Counted from the stretch's first letter, positions 46,324 to 55,313 are shown. The stretch: DNA of 64,000 bases from Ruminococcus_C callidus (GCF_049562855.1 NZ_CP186925.1:2728001-2792000); one strand, 5' to 3'. Translations and numbers: made by a program. Notes: generated by a model not told the origin, from the sequence alone.

Positions 46324-46905
46324 TTAGTCTACTGTGACGATCTCGCCCATCTGGTTGCGGCCTGCACCAATGGCATTGGATTCGTCCGTGTCGATGTGCA
46401 TTGCAGTTGCATAGTTCGGGGAAACACGGCAAACCACGTCACCCAGAATTGCCTTTCTGCCGTCTGTTTCAACACGTACCCAAACGATGTCCTTATCCTT
46501 TACGCCTGCCTTTGCTGCGTCTTCCGGAGTGAAGTGAATGTGACGCTTTGCCACGATCACACCCTCAGAAATTTCCAGCTGACCTGCCGGTCCCACAATG
46601 GTACATGCACCGGAACCTGCAACATCACCGGATTCGCGAACCGGAGCAGCGATGCCGATCGAACGTGCGTCTGTTGCAGACAGTTCTACCTGATTGGCAC
46701 TCCGGAACGGACCCAGAATGGAAACGTTCGGCAGTTCCTTCTTCGGTCCAACGATCGTTACGCGTTCTTCACTGGCAAACTGACCCGGCTGCGACAGCAT
46801 CTTCTTGACAGTCAGTTCCTTTCCCTCACCGAACAGCACTGCGAATGCTTCCGCAGTCAGATGTACGTGTCTTGCAGATGTTTCAACAATAAACTTTTCA
46901 GACAT
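46324..46905 (-). CDS. pduL: PduL-type phosphate acyltransferase (phosphotransacetylase)
   Basis: Interconverts acyl-CoA and acyl-phosphate; in fermenters probably acetyl-CoA to acetyl-phosphate. 193 residues. The paired PduL metal-binding motifs are ETSARHVHLTAEAFAVLFG near the N-terminus and VIVAKRHIHFTPEDAAKAGVKDKD (His-rich), with SILGPFRSANQVELSATDARSIGI between. There is no N-terminal encapsulation extension and there are no microcompartment genes nearby, so it is likely the cytosolic form. ATG 46905 has GGGAGG upstream. A family C element lies in its leader. Confidence 0.92.
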   Translation of the reverse strand: MSEKFIVETSARHVHLTAEAFAVLFGEGKELTVKKMLSQPGQFASEERVTIVGPKKELPNVSILGPFRSANQVELSATDARSIGIAAPVRESGDVAGSGACTIVGPAGQLEISEGVIVAKRHIHFTPEDAAKAGVKDKDIVWVRVETDGRKAILGDVVCRVSPNYATAMHIDTDESNAIGAGRNQMGEIVTVD

Positions 46906-46953
46906 GGTGTAATACCTCCCATAAATGCTAACCGGCAATGCACCGGCTTCTCA

Positions 46954-47105
46954 GAGCCTGTTCAGTATCTTTTTATATGCGAGCATGATTTTGTCGATGA
47001 CAAGGAAAAAATCCACAGGCATACTGTCGTACGACAAGGATTTTTGACGCAGTCAGCAACAAAATCTGCCGAAAAGACGTGTGGAAAAAAATACTGAACA
47101 GGCTC
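46954..47105. repeat. Family C element in the pduL leader (152 bp)
   Basis: Ends GAGCCTGTTCAGTAT and ATACTGAACAGGCTC are perfect inverted repeats; the interior (with GACAAGG...CGACAAGG pieces) differs from the copy at 4182. TCA precedes the left end, but CTA follows the right end, so no clean duplication. It lies between the pduL promoter and gene. Confidence 0.65.
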
Positions 47106-47112
47106 CTACAAT

Positions 47113-47141
47113 ATTGTACTACTTTTTGCCGCTTTCGTCAA
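47113..47141 (-). promoter_or_regulatory. Promoter of pduL
   Basis: Minus strand TTGACG (47141-47136), 17-bp spacer, TACAAT (47118-47113). The leader of about 200 bases includes the family C element. Confidence 0.75.
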
Positions 47142-47206
47142 GGGTATAGTCCGATTTTCGTGAAAATCACACAGCCGCCCGATTGTACACGCAATTTCCA
47201 TATTTC

Positions 47207-47235
47207 TTGACATCTTTTTCAAAATGTGATACAAT
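47207..47235 (+). promoter_or_regulatory. Promoter of pilD
   Basis: TTGACA (47207-47212), 17-bp spacer, TACAAT (47230-47235). Divergent from the pduL promoter about 65 bases away. Confidence 0.85.
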
Positions 47236-47265
47236 AGGACAAGAAAAAAGAGAGGAATTTGCCCT

Positions 47266-48051
47266 ATGTATTACGTCTGTTATGTACTGCTGTACTGCAT
47301 CATTTTTGCTTTTGGTGCGGCGATCGGCAGCTTTCTGAACGTCTGTATCTACCGTCTGCCCAAAGAGGAATCTCTCTGGCGGAACAACTCCCACTGCATG
47401 ACCTGCGGTACACCCATTCGCAAGCGGGATCTGATCCCGATCTTCAGCTGGTGCCGTCTGCGGGGAAAATGCCACAGCTGCGGGGCAAAAATCCCCTTTC
47501 GCTACACGCTGGTGGAGAGCCTGAATGCGATCTTATACGTGTTGATCTTTGCCTATTTCGGCATCTTTGAACAGCCGGTCTATGCGGCTCTGGTATGTCT
47601 GTTCTGTTCGGCTCTGATCGTGGTCTTTTTCATGGACTTGGACACCCAGCTGATCAGTCTGTATGTGATTGGATTCATCGGGCTGCTGGGCGTTGCGGTT
47701 ACGGTTTACGATGTCTGCACCGGAAATGGCACGCTGCTCTCCCACCTGATCGGAGCCGCAGCGGCATCGGTTCCGCTGTTCCTGCTGGTAATTCTGTCCG
47801 GCGAACGTGCCATGGGACGGGGCGACGCAGAACTGATGCTGGCAGGCGGCTTGTTCCTCGGTGTCAAAGGTGTTGTGGTAGGGCTGTTTCTGGGGCTGAT
47901 CCTCGGCTGCATCTTCGGAATGATCCACAAGGCAAAAACCGGCGATTCCAAATTCGCCTTTGGGCCGTACCTCTCCGCCGGCATGGCAATGGCTCTGGTG
48001 GTCGGAGAACCCATTGCAAATCTGTACTTACAGCTCTGCGGTCTGAAATGA
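47266..48051 (+). CDS. pilD: Prepilin peptidase (type IV leader peptidase)
   Basis: Membrane aspartic protease that cleaves and N-methylates type IV prepilins. 261 residues. N-terminal helix, then FGAAIGSFLNVCIYRLPKEES and the four-Cys cytoplasmic domain (CMTCGTPIRKRDL...CRLRGKCHSCGAKI), then a series of membrane helices. The catalytic Asp residues are in FFMDLDTQLI and GRGDAELMLAGGLFLG. It is the only pilus gene on the plus strand, converging on the giant pilin gene, and has its own promoter and terminator. The Cys domain indicates the methylating form. Confidence 0.96.
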   Translation: MYYVCYVLLYCIIFAFGAAIGSFLNVCIYRLPKEESLWRNNSHCMTCGTPIRKRDLIPIFSWCRLRGKCHSCGAKIPFRYTLVESLNAILYVLIFAYFGIFEQPVYAALVCLFCSALIVVFFMDLDTQLISLYVIGFIGLLGVAVTVYDVCTGNGTLLSHLIGAAAASVPLFLLVILSGERAMGRGDAELMLAGGLFLGVKGVVVGLFLGLILGCIFGMIHKAKTGDSKFAFGPYLSAGMAMALVVGEPIANLYLQLCGLK

Positions 48052-48065
48052 CCGCCCGAGCACAG

Positions 48066-48103
48066 AAAGGCTCATCTCCGGTACGCTCCGGAAATGAGCC
48101 TTT
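48066..48103 (+). terminator. Terminator of pilD
   Basis: A 16-bp stem with one mismatch (AAAGGCTCATCTCCGG arm), 6-base loop and a T-rich tail to 48110. It lies in the 74-base gap between the convergent pilD and giant pilin genes. Confidence 0.88.
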
Positions 48104-48125
48104 TCTTTTTGGATTATTTCGAGCG

Positions 48126-51100
48126 TTACGCCGCCGGAGAAACACCCTCCACATGAATGGTGTAGTCCGTCATGATCTTATTGCTCCAGAAGAACCACTG
48201 CCCCGTCTTGGCGTTGTAGTTGTTCTTGGCAGACAGCACCTCCGTGCCAACCTTTACGGTATAGCTGTCAGAGAGCGTGTAGCCCGCCTTGGGGGTAATG
48301 GTGAAGTAGCACACGCCGCTGTCGTTGAACAGCGGATCGCTGAACGTGATGTTGCAGCCCGCCGCACTGGATTCGTCCAGACCTACGTTTTTGCCGTTTT
48401 CGCTGGCGGCAATGGGCGGTGCGGTGGTGGTGGTTGTTGTAGTTGTGGTGGTGGTTTGAGGGGCGGTGGTTGTTGTGGTTGTAGTAACAACTTCAACAGA
48501 TTTAGGAAGGCAAGCAGCAATACTGTTTTCTCGATATACAGTGCTTACCATTTGAGCAAGTGGTGTGTCAGGATTAGCCTTATAAACAACTCCGTTTTTA
48601 ATCCAGAGTTCGTGAAGACCATCTGTTACCATTTTAGTAGTAATGTGATATGTACACCAACCACACTGTTTTGTTTGCTCTAGCTGATTTGGCTTACCGC
48701 TTATAGAAACATCGCTGTTATTATATTTGGGGAAAATATGCAAAACACCGTAATCATCATTAAATGTGATTAAAACATCTTCTGATTTGGTATAGGTAAC
48801 TGCATTCTCATAATTGGGAATTTCACTGATACTTCCGCCGCTACGAAGAATGTGAACTGTACTATACTCAGGATCATCATAAATATAATGAATTAAAAGT
48901 TCATCAGAAGAAATTGTGGAATCAGTCTGTTTATTACTGGTTGTTGTTGCAGTGGTGCTTATAGTCGTGCTGGTTGTGGCGGAAGTTGTAGTCGTTGCAG
49001 CCGTAGTTTCTGTCGCGGAGGTAGTCGCCGTTGCGGTACTGCTTGCAGTGGTTTCCGCGGTGGTCGTTGCGGCAGTTGCAGTGGTTGCGGTTGTTGCAGC
49101 CGTGCTTGTGGTTGCGGCGGTCGTTGTGGTAGTTGTCGTGGTAGTCGTTGTTGTGGTGGTTGCTGTAGTCGTGGTGGTTGTTGTCGTGGTAGTCGTTGTT
49201 GTTGTGGTTGTAGCCGCAGTCGTCGTGCTGGTAGTCGTTTTGGCTGTGGTTTCGGTTTCAGGCGGCGGAGGTGTGGTAGTCGTGGTAGTCGTTGTCGTTG
49301 CCGTATTTTTCGGAGCAACAATCTCGCACTGAATCTCCTCCGGACTGACACCCTTACAATAGAGGTGCACGATCTTATCCGCCGAAGCAGACGATGTCAC
49401 AGCACTGTTTGAATTCATCATAAAGGTTTTCAGGTTCTGATCCGGAGCCAGCAGGGTGTAATCCTTGCTGTACACATCATAATTCAGCGTGGACGGATAC
49501 TTGACAAACTTCACGCCCACTTCGCCCGCATTGGTGATATAGTCGCACTTCGTCCAGTCGAGGGTGATGTTGGTGTAGGTGCTGTCGCCGTTGATGGTGA
49601 GCATGGGAGTATTTTGTGTTGTTGTTTCTTCGGTTGTAACTTCACTTTTCTTTGCCCATGAAAAGCTGGTATCTGCATCCGGTTGAAAATTTGCATATAC
49701 ACCCTTATAACTCAAAACATAATAGGGATAATCAGACCATTTCATCAAAATATAAATTGCAACTGTATTATCAGAAATTTTTTCTACTTTTCCAAGATTT
49801 GCGGTTTTCAAATCTGCGGAATCATAAAAATGAATTCCTGTATTATCACCATCTGCTACTAAATTTCCAGTAGCCTCATTAACTCGGTACATTTTCAAAA
49901 ACTTATCATTATCATTCGCGTTTCTGATAAATTCGTCTGCATCTACATTTGTAAATTGAACTTTGACAACATCACCAACTGCATATCCACTATTTCTCAG
50001 ATCAATCGCAAATGTGCCTTTGTAATGCGTTCCCCCTCTTTTTACAATGCTTTGAATAATTGCCTGCTGGTCAGCTGGAAGTGTATAATATCCATCTTTA
50101 TAAGTCCCATAATCATAATAATAAGTTCCATCTTTTTTAATCTGTTGCAATAGGTTATTACCGCCAACTAATATCTGATACCCTTCATAACTCCAATAAC
50201 CTCCACCCCAACTATATGGCACAAAGAAAAGCCCACTATAATCAAAATAAAATGTATTATTTTCTGTAGTCAATTCGCTTTCATCTTGAATAACTGTACT
50301 GAAATCTTCAATGTAATCCGGAATTTCGACTTTAATGCGAACATTATCATATATTTTAGCCAGTGTTCCGTCTGCTTTTGTCTGCATAGACGAACATGGT
50401 TCTACAATTGTACCACTGTCGGAATATGTGATTCTTCCCCAAATTGCCACCCAGCATTTTGAACGAATATTTCGATTTGTTGCATCGGTTGGGTCAACTA
50501 GTTTTACTCGATAAATGACATTAATTTGTTTTTCAACATCACTCATTCCATAACCAACATCATTTATGCCATTTTTTCCATAAGACACATCACCATAATA
50601 CGCTTTATAGTGATTAACAGCATCAATTTTTTCGGGTGATAATCCAGGTTGACTAATATCATAAGGAAAATTATTTTCGGCGAAAACATCCGTATAATTT
50701 ACCCAACTATTATCATCATCCAAATCAGAATCGACCAGCACTTTTACATTTTGAAATCGTACTTCATAAGAGCCAGACACATCAGTTCCACAAGCAGCAT
50801 ACTCTCCGCCTCGTCCGTCGCCCTTCTGTGCTTCAACGCACGGAACAACTGCACGATATACAACATCTGTTCCATTGTAATTATATAAAAAAGAGTAGCG
50901 TTGCAAGCTAAATTCTACCTGTGATACTGAATTTAACGGATAATCTGTTAAATTGATTGCTGCACAATTGTCATGCGGCGGATTGTTACTTGTACCATTA
51001 TATGTATTTACAAAGTCATTGTTTGGATAAAAATTGTTTGAAAAAGCAGATGACCAGTCATTCGAAGTATTTCCATCATCGTCTTTCCATTTTTTTACTC

Positions 51101-51644
51101 TATCATCCAACAGCGTTACATTACCATTTCGATTAGTTGTTGTTTTTTTTATTGTTGTCGTCGGATACGCACTCGCATCTGTATAATTCGTCTTCAACAC
51201 CAAATTACACTCCTGCACCGACTGCACCGCAGCGTACCCGTCGCAGGAAACCGCAATATCCACTTTCTGGCTGGTTTTCACCGCATCATGATAGGTCAGC
51301 GTCACCGTAAACACCGCATTGGCATCGCTGCTGGCACCGGTGATCTGATACACCTTTTGATTATCGGTGCTTTTTTCTGTATCCAGTGTCACGTATCTTC
51401 CGGCATCTGCACACAGAATGCCATGCGCATTCCGCTGCACCTCGTCCCAGTTCCAGTACCGGCTCTGGGGCAGCTGAGTCTGTAATTCGTCTGCCAGATT
51501 ATTCGCCACAGTCTGATAATTCTGAACCTTTGCCGCCTGCACATAGGCAGAGATATTCGGGGCACAGAGTGCCGCAATGATCGCCATGATCACCAGCACT
51601 ACGATCAATTCCACAAGAGAAAAGCCTTTTCGATTTCGTTTCAT
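48126..51644 (-). CDS. Giant type IV pilin-like surface protein with Thr-rich stalk
   Basis: About 1172 residues. The N-terminus is a class III prepilin signal MKRNRKGFSLVELIVVLVIM: cleavage after Gly, Phe at +1, Glu at +5, then the pilin helix. Ordinary pilins have 130-200 residues. Residues about 165-775 form large Tyr/Asn/Asp-rich regions of unknown fold; residues about 780-900 are an almost pure Thr stretch with Ala, Ser and Pro; a second Thr run lies near 1055-1077, and the end resembles a small beta domain (FTITPKAGYTLSDSYTVKVG). The 49650-51150 section is visibly more AT-rich than its neighbours. Probably a pilus-tip or surface adhesin (inference). Last gene of the pilC-to-pilT run. 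Confidence 0.85.
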   Translation of the reverse strand: MKRNRKGFSLVELIVVLVIMAIIAALCAPNISAYVQAAKVQNYQTVANNLADELQTQLPQSRYWNWDEVQRNAHGILCADAGRYVTLDTEKSTDNQKVYQITGASSDANAVFTVTLTYHDAVKTSQKVDIAVSCDGYAAVQSVQECNLVLKTNYTDASAYPTTTIKKTTTNRNGNVTLLDDRVKKWKDDDGNTSNDWSSAFSNNFYPNNDFVNTYNGTSNNPPHDNCAAINLTDYPLNSVSQVEFSLQRYSFLYNYNGTDVVYRAVVPCVEAQKGDGRGGEYAACGTDVSGSYEVRFQNVKVLVDSDLDDDNSWVNYTDVFAENNFPYDISQPGLSPEKIDAVNHYKAYYGDVSYGKNGINDVGYGMSDVEKQINVIYRVKLVDPTDATNRNIRSKCWVAIWGRITYSDSGTIVEPCSSMQTKADGTLAKIYDNVRIKVEIPDYIEDFSTVIQDESELTTENNTFYFDYSGLFFVPYSWGGGYWSYEGYQILVGGNNLLQQIKKDGTYYYDYGTYKDGYYTLPADQQAIIQSIVKRGGTHYKGTFAIDLRNSGYAVGDVVKVQFTNVDADEFIRNANDNDKFLKMYRVNEATGNLVADGDNTGIHFYDSADLKTANLGKVEKISDNTVAIYILMKWSDYPYYVLSYKGVYANFQPDADTSFSWAKKSEVTTEETTTQNTPMLTINGDSTYTNITLDWTKCDYITNAGEVGVKFVKYPSTLNYDVYSKDYTLLAPDQNLKTFMMNSNSAVTSSASADKIVHLYCKGVSPEEIQCEIVAPKNTATTTTTTTTTPPPPETETTAKTTTSTTTAATTTTTTTTTTTTTTTTATTTTTTTTTTTTTTAATTSTAATTATTATAATTTAETTASSTATATTSATETTAATTTTSATTSTTISTTATTTSNKQTDSTISSDELLIHYIYDDPEYSTVHILRSGGSISEIPNYENAVTYTKSEDVLITFNDDYGVLHIFPKYNNSDVSISGKPNQLEQTKQCGWCTYHITTKMVTDGLHELWIKNGVVYKANPDTPLAQMVSTVYRENSIAACLPKSVEVVTTTTTTTAPQTTTTTTTTTTTAPPIAASENGKNVGLDESSAAGCNITFSDPLFNDSGVCYFTITPKAGYTLSDSYTVKVGTEVLSAKNNYNAKTGQWFFWSNKIMTDYTIHVEGVSPAA

Positions 51645-51692
51645 CTCTCTCACCTCTCCGAAAATATACAAACGGACACGCCGAAGCGAAGC

Positions 51693-52742
51693 TTAACTTA
51701 ACAGATCCAGAATCTCATTCTTGTTGTTGGATACCCGAATGGCATCATCCCGCCGGATCGTGCCGGCTCTTACCAGCCGTGCCAGATCGGCATTCAGGGT
51801 GTGCATGCCAAGTGCCGCACTGGACTGCATGACCGTTGCCAGCTGGAAGCACTTATTGTCACGGATCAGGCTGCCTACCGCATCGGTTCCCACCAGAATT
51901 TCTGTAGCAGCCACACGGCCGCCGCCCATTGCCAGCGGGATCAGAGCCTGTGTGATAACGCCCTTCAGAATCGTGGACAGCTGTGTCCGGATCTGGTTCT
52001 GGGCGTGGGGCGGACAGCTGTCAATGATACGATCCAGCGTCTGTGCCGCACCGGTGGTGTGCAGAGTGGACATGACCAAGTGTCCGGTTTCTGCGGCGGT
52101 GACAGCGGCAGAAATCGTTTCGTAGTCACGCATTTCTCCCACGAGAATGACATCAGGGTCTTCACGGAGAGCAGAACGCAGGGACGCTGCAAAGCTCTTG
52201 GTATCCACGCCGATTTCACGCTGGTGAATGACCGACATGCCCGACTCGTAAACATATTCCACAGGGTCCTCAATGGTGATGATATGCTCCGAACGATTCT
52301 TGTTGATATAGTCGATCATGGCGGACAGAGTGGTAGATTTACCGCTTCCCGTCGGACCTGTCACCAGAATCAGTCCTCTTGGCTGGTCTGCCAAGTCCCG
52401 CAGCACTTTCGGCATTTGCAGCTGTTCCAGTGTGGGAATGGTGTTGTTCAGCAGACGAATCGTGGCTGCCACCTTTTTCATCTGCCGGAAAACATTGACA
52501 CGCTGGCGGCAATAGTCCGGCGTTTCAATGGCAAAGTCCACGTCGTCGCCGTTTTCCAGCTGTTCCCGCTGTTCATCACTCAGCATGGACAGGATCATTT
52601 CCCGTGTTTCTGCTGCCGGAAATGAAAAGCCGCTGTCCAGCAGCTGCCCGTGGATACGGAACGAAACCGGCATGCCCTCGCTGATGTGAATATCAGAGCA
52701 TTTCTTCTCCCGTGCTTTCATAATAAGTTCATTCATGGTCAT
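51693..52742 (-). CDS. pilT: Twitching motility retraction ATPase PilT
   Basis: Hexameric ATPase that retracts type IV pili. About 349 residues. An N-terminal PAS-like domain precedes LILVTGPTGSGKSTTLSAMIDYIN (Walker A), the Asp box ITIEDPVEYVYE, RALREDPDVILVGEMRDYETISAAVTAAETGHLVMSTLHT (Walker B and His box) and the PilT-specific AIRVSNNKNEIL region in place of AIRNLIRE. ATG 52742 follows AAAGGA at a wide spacing; a second ATG two codons later is possible. It lies directly after pilB. Confidence 0.95.
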   Translation of the reverse strand: MTMNELIMKAREKKCSDIHISEGMPVSFRIHGQLLDSGFSFPAAETREMILSMLSDEQREQLENGDDVDFAIETPDYCRQRVNVFRQMKKVAATIRLLNNTIPTLEQLQMPKVLRDLADQPRGLILVTGPTGSGKSTTLSAMIDYINKNRSEHIITIEDPVEYVYESGMSVIHQREIGVDTKSFAASLRSALREDPDVILVGEMRDYETISAAVTAAETGHLVMSTLHTTGAAQTLDRIIDSCPPHAQNQIRTQLSTILKGVITQALIPLAMGGGRVAATEILVGTDAVGSLIRDNKCFQLATVMQSSAALGMHTLNADLARLVRAGTIRRDDAIRVSNNKNEILDLLS

Positions 52743-52769
52743 GGCGGTATACCGTCCTTTCTGCAATCA

Positions 52770-54446
52770 TTAGTCGGAATAATATGCGATCTTCATAACT
52801 TCTTCCGGCGTGGTCACGCCCTCTTTTACCAAGTCAATGGCACTGTCCAGCAGACTCCGCATGCCCTGTGTTTTCTTGGCATACTCCAGCATTTCCTGAC
52901 TGTCTGCACTTTTGGCGATCATACGTTTCAGCGTTTTGTCTATATATACCATTTCGTGAATGGAAATACGCCCTTTATAGCCCGTGTTGTTGCAGACCTT
53001 ACAGCCCTTGCCGCGGGTGATCATGGGAATGCCGTCCCCGACAATGGCGATGTCATCTGCTGTCGCCGGTTCTTCGTATTTACAGAACTGGCAGACCTTA
53101 CGCACCAGACGCTGTGCCACGATACCTACCACAGAGTTGGAGATCAGATACGGTGCCACGCCCATATCCGCCAGACGGACAATGGACGAAATGGCATCGT
53201 TGGTATGCAGGGTGGAAACTACCAGGTGTCCGGTGATTGCAGAACGCACGGAAATTTCAGCCGTTTCTGCGTCACGGGTTTCACCGATCATGATAATATC
53301 CGGATCCTGTCGCAGCAGGGCACGCAGTCCCACTGCAAAGGTCATGCCGGCAGTCACATTAACGGAAGTCTGCGTGATATTGGGCAAATCTTTTTCCACA
53401 GGGTCCTCAATGGTAGAAATATTTACCGGTCGCTGGGACAGATGCTGCAATACCATATACAGCGTGGTCGTTTTACCGGAACCAGTCGGCCCCGTAATAT
53501 AGATGATGCCGTTGGGGGCGGACATCATCTTCATCAGCATGTTATAGGAATACTCGTTCATGCCGAAGTGACCGGCGTGGTCGATCTTGGTATCCGACAC
53601 CAGATAACGCATAACGATCTTCTCGCCGTGTGTCGTCGGCAGAACGGAAATACGCATACTGATGTCGATTCCCTCCAGCACAGCGTGGAAGTTGCCGTCC
53701 TGCGGGATACGTTTTTCCGCAATGTTCAGGTTGCTCATGATCTTGATACGGGCAACAATGGAGTTGTGCAGTGCCTTTTCCAGTGTCAGATAGCTGACCA
53801 TCTGACCGTCGATACGCATACGCACCTGTGTGAAATCCTTAAACGGTTCAATGTGAATATCGCTGGCGTTGGTGCTGTATCCCCGTACCAGCAGCGAGTT
53901 GATCAGCTTGATGATCGGCACATCGTCGTCCGCATCGTCTGCCGTCAGCTGGGGCACCTCAATATCTTCTGCGGAAATATTCGCCTTTTTGGCTGCCTGC
54001 TTGGTACTGATCTCGGCATAGTAATACTCGATCGCCTTTTTGATTTTCGGACTTTCACTGAGCAGCACTTCCAGCGGCATATCCACGATCTGCCGAATAT
54101 CTTCCTGTGCGTAGAAATTCAGCGGGTCAGACATGGCGAGCTGTAGACGGCTGTCGTTTTCCGACAGGGCAATGACATTGTATTTTTCCGCAAGCTGCTT
54201 GGGCACCTTGGCAACCACGTCTACATTGACCTCATACTCCTCCAGATTGACCATCTGGAGATCCAGTTTTTTCCCCAGTGCCTCCAGAACCTGTGTTTCT
54301 GTGACAAATCCCATTTCCTGCAGCAGTGTGCCGAAACGCACCTTCTTGCCGCTTTGTGTCTTCTGGAATTGCAGTGCCTGATCGATCTGTTCCTGTGTGA
54401 TATAGCCATATTCTTTCAGCACTTCACCAATGGGTAAATTCTGCAA
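52770..54446 (-). CDS. pilB: Pilus extension ATPase PilB (GspE/PulE family)
   Basis: Powers pilin polymerisation. About 558 residues. The N-terminal MshEN-like domain (LPIGEVLKEYGYITQEQIDQALQFQ ... FGTLLQEMGFVTETQVLEALGKKL) could bind cyclic di-GMP in some homologues. Then GIIYITGPTGSGKTTTLYMVLQ (Walker A), STIEDPVEKDLPNI, LRALLRQDPDIIMIGETRDAETAEI, GHLVVSTLHTNDA and the zinc tetracysteine CQFCKYEEP...CKVCNNTGYKGR. I favour TTG at 54446, with AGGTGAG five bases upstream; GTG at 54455 is the alternative. Two family A elements separate it from the minor pilin gene upstream. Confidence 0.95.
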   Translation of the reverse strand: MQNLPIGEVLKEYGYITQEQIDQALQFQKTQSGKKVRFGTLLQEMGFVTETQVLEALGKKLDLQMVNLEEYEVNVDVVAKVPKQLAEKYNVIALSENDSRLQLAMSDPLNFYAQEDIRQIVDMPLEVLLSESPKIKKAIEYYYAEISTKQAAKKANISAEDIEVPQLTADDADDDVPIIKLINSLLVRGYSTNASDIHIEPFKDFTQVRMRIDGQMVSYLTLEKALHNSIVARIKIMSNLNIAEKRIPQDGNFHAVLEGIDISMRISVLPTTHGEKIVMRYLVSDTKIDHAGHFGMNEYSYNMLMKMMSAPNGIIYITGPTGSGKTTTLYMVLQHLSQRPVNISTIEDPVEKDLPNITQTSVNVTAGMTFAVGLRALLRQDPDIIMIGETRDAETAEISVRSAITGHLVVSTLHTNDAISSIVRLADMGVAPYLISNSVVGIVAQRLVRKVCQFCKYEEPATADDIAIVGDGIPMITRGKGCKVCNNTGYKGRISIHEMVYIDKTLKRMIAKSADSQEMLEYAKKTQGMRSLLDSAIDLVKEGVTTPEEVMKIAYYSD

Positions 54447-54474
54447 TGTTCTCACCTTTTTCTATTGTTTCTAT

Positions 54475-54520
54475 AGCGACACCGTACAAAGCCGTCAGGC
54501 GGGCTTTGTGCGGTGCTGCC
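54475..54520. repeat. Family A short element (46 bp)
   Basis: Arms GACACCGTACAAAGCC and GGCTTTGTGCGGTGCTGCC, flanked by CTAT at 54471-54474 and 54521-54524. It shares the second CTAT with the next element. Confidence 0.78.
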
Positions 54521-54524
54521 CTAT

Positions 54525-54696
54525 GGCAATACCGCACAAAGAGCATCTGGCGACTTTGCACGCCATCTGCTTGCAAATTTCCCGTCATATTTCACAAAAA
54601 TGCTCGTGAATACATCCAGTATTCACTCCGCTTTTTGTTTCATCTGACGAAAAATTTGACGACGCATCTGTCGCACAATCTTTGTGCGGCATTGCC
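54525..54696. repeat. Family A full-length element (172 bp)
   Basis: Inverse orientation of the copy at 3002-3173, same length. Flanked by CTAT at 54521-54524 and 54697-54700. It provides the empty site for the nested family C insertion seen at 4182. Confidence 0.82.
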
Positions 54697-54703
54697 CTAT
54701 GTT

Positions 54704-55300
54704 TTATTCCAGACTGCCGATGTATAAATACCGCGAAGCTGCCACAGAACTGTCGTATATGTCGGAGGCATTCAGCGTTGCCTTTACCGTTGCCCGATTT
54801 TGCAGCTTGACCATTCTGGTTTCCGAGTAGTACACAGTATCGTTCCGCGAGATCCGCACATCTACTGTCACTGTTACATCATCGACTTTTTGGACAAGGA
54901 TCTTTGCCTGATAAGTCCCCAGCTTACAGAGCACCTGATCGACCGTTGTTCCAGCACTGTCGGTGTCTGAATAGTAAATTGTCCCTTTTTCTTTCAGTTC
55001 GCTCTTTCCGTTTTGTGTGTCCACATACAGTACGACCTGATGGGCACAGCCGTCATCAGCAGCGATCGTTTCTGTTTCCTGCTGTCCGATGGTCTTGGCA
55101 TACGCCAGATGACTTTCCAGCTGTTCCATGACCGCGATTCCCTTGGACTGGGCATTGAACATGATGACATTCTGGCAGAAGATCCGCATGGCATTCAGCA
55201 GGATTCCCGAAGCAGAAGCCACCAGAATGCCGATCAGCAGAACGGTAACCACTTCTTCTGCCAGCGTAAAACCTTTTCGGTTTTTCACAAGTTTCCGCAT
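54704..55300 (-). CDS. Minor pseudopilin (PilW/ComGF-like)
   Basis: About 198 residues. Prepilin leader RKLVKNRKGFTLAEEVVTVLLIGILVASASG with Gly-Phe cleavage and Glu at +5, so a substrate for PilD. The globular part is soluble, with IYYSDTDSAGTTVDQVLCKLGTYQ and VTVDVRISRNDTVYYSETRMVKLQNRA. It lies third after pilO in a set of three small pilus genes. ATG 55300 has GGGAGG upstream. The exact minor pilin type cannot be assigned. Confidence 0.82.
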   Translation of the reverse strand: MRKLVKNRKGFTLAEEVVTVLLIGILVASASGILLNAMRIFCQNVIMFNAQSKGIAVMEQLESHLAYAKTIGQQETETIAADDGCAHQVVLYVDTQNGKSELKEKGTIYYSDTDSAGTTVDQVLCKLGTYQAKILVQKVDDVTVTVDVRISRNDTVYYSETRMVKLQNRATVKATLNASDIYDSSVAASRYLYIGSLE

Positions 55301-55313
55301 CTGCTTTCCTCCC

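Noticed and set aside
48916..49332. A poly-Val open frame opposite the Thr stalk of the giant pilin
   Set aside because: Reverse reading of Thr codons; not a real protein.
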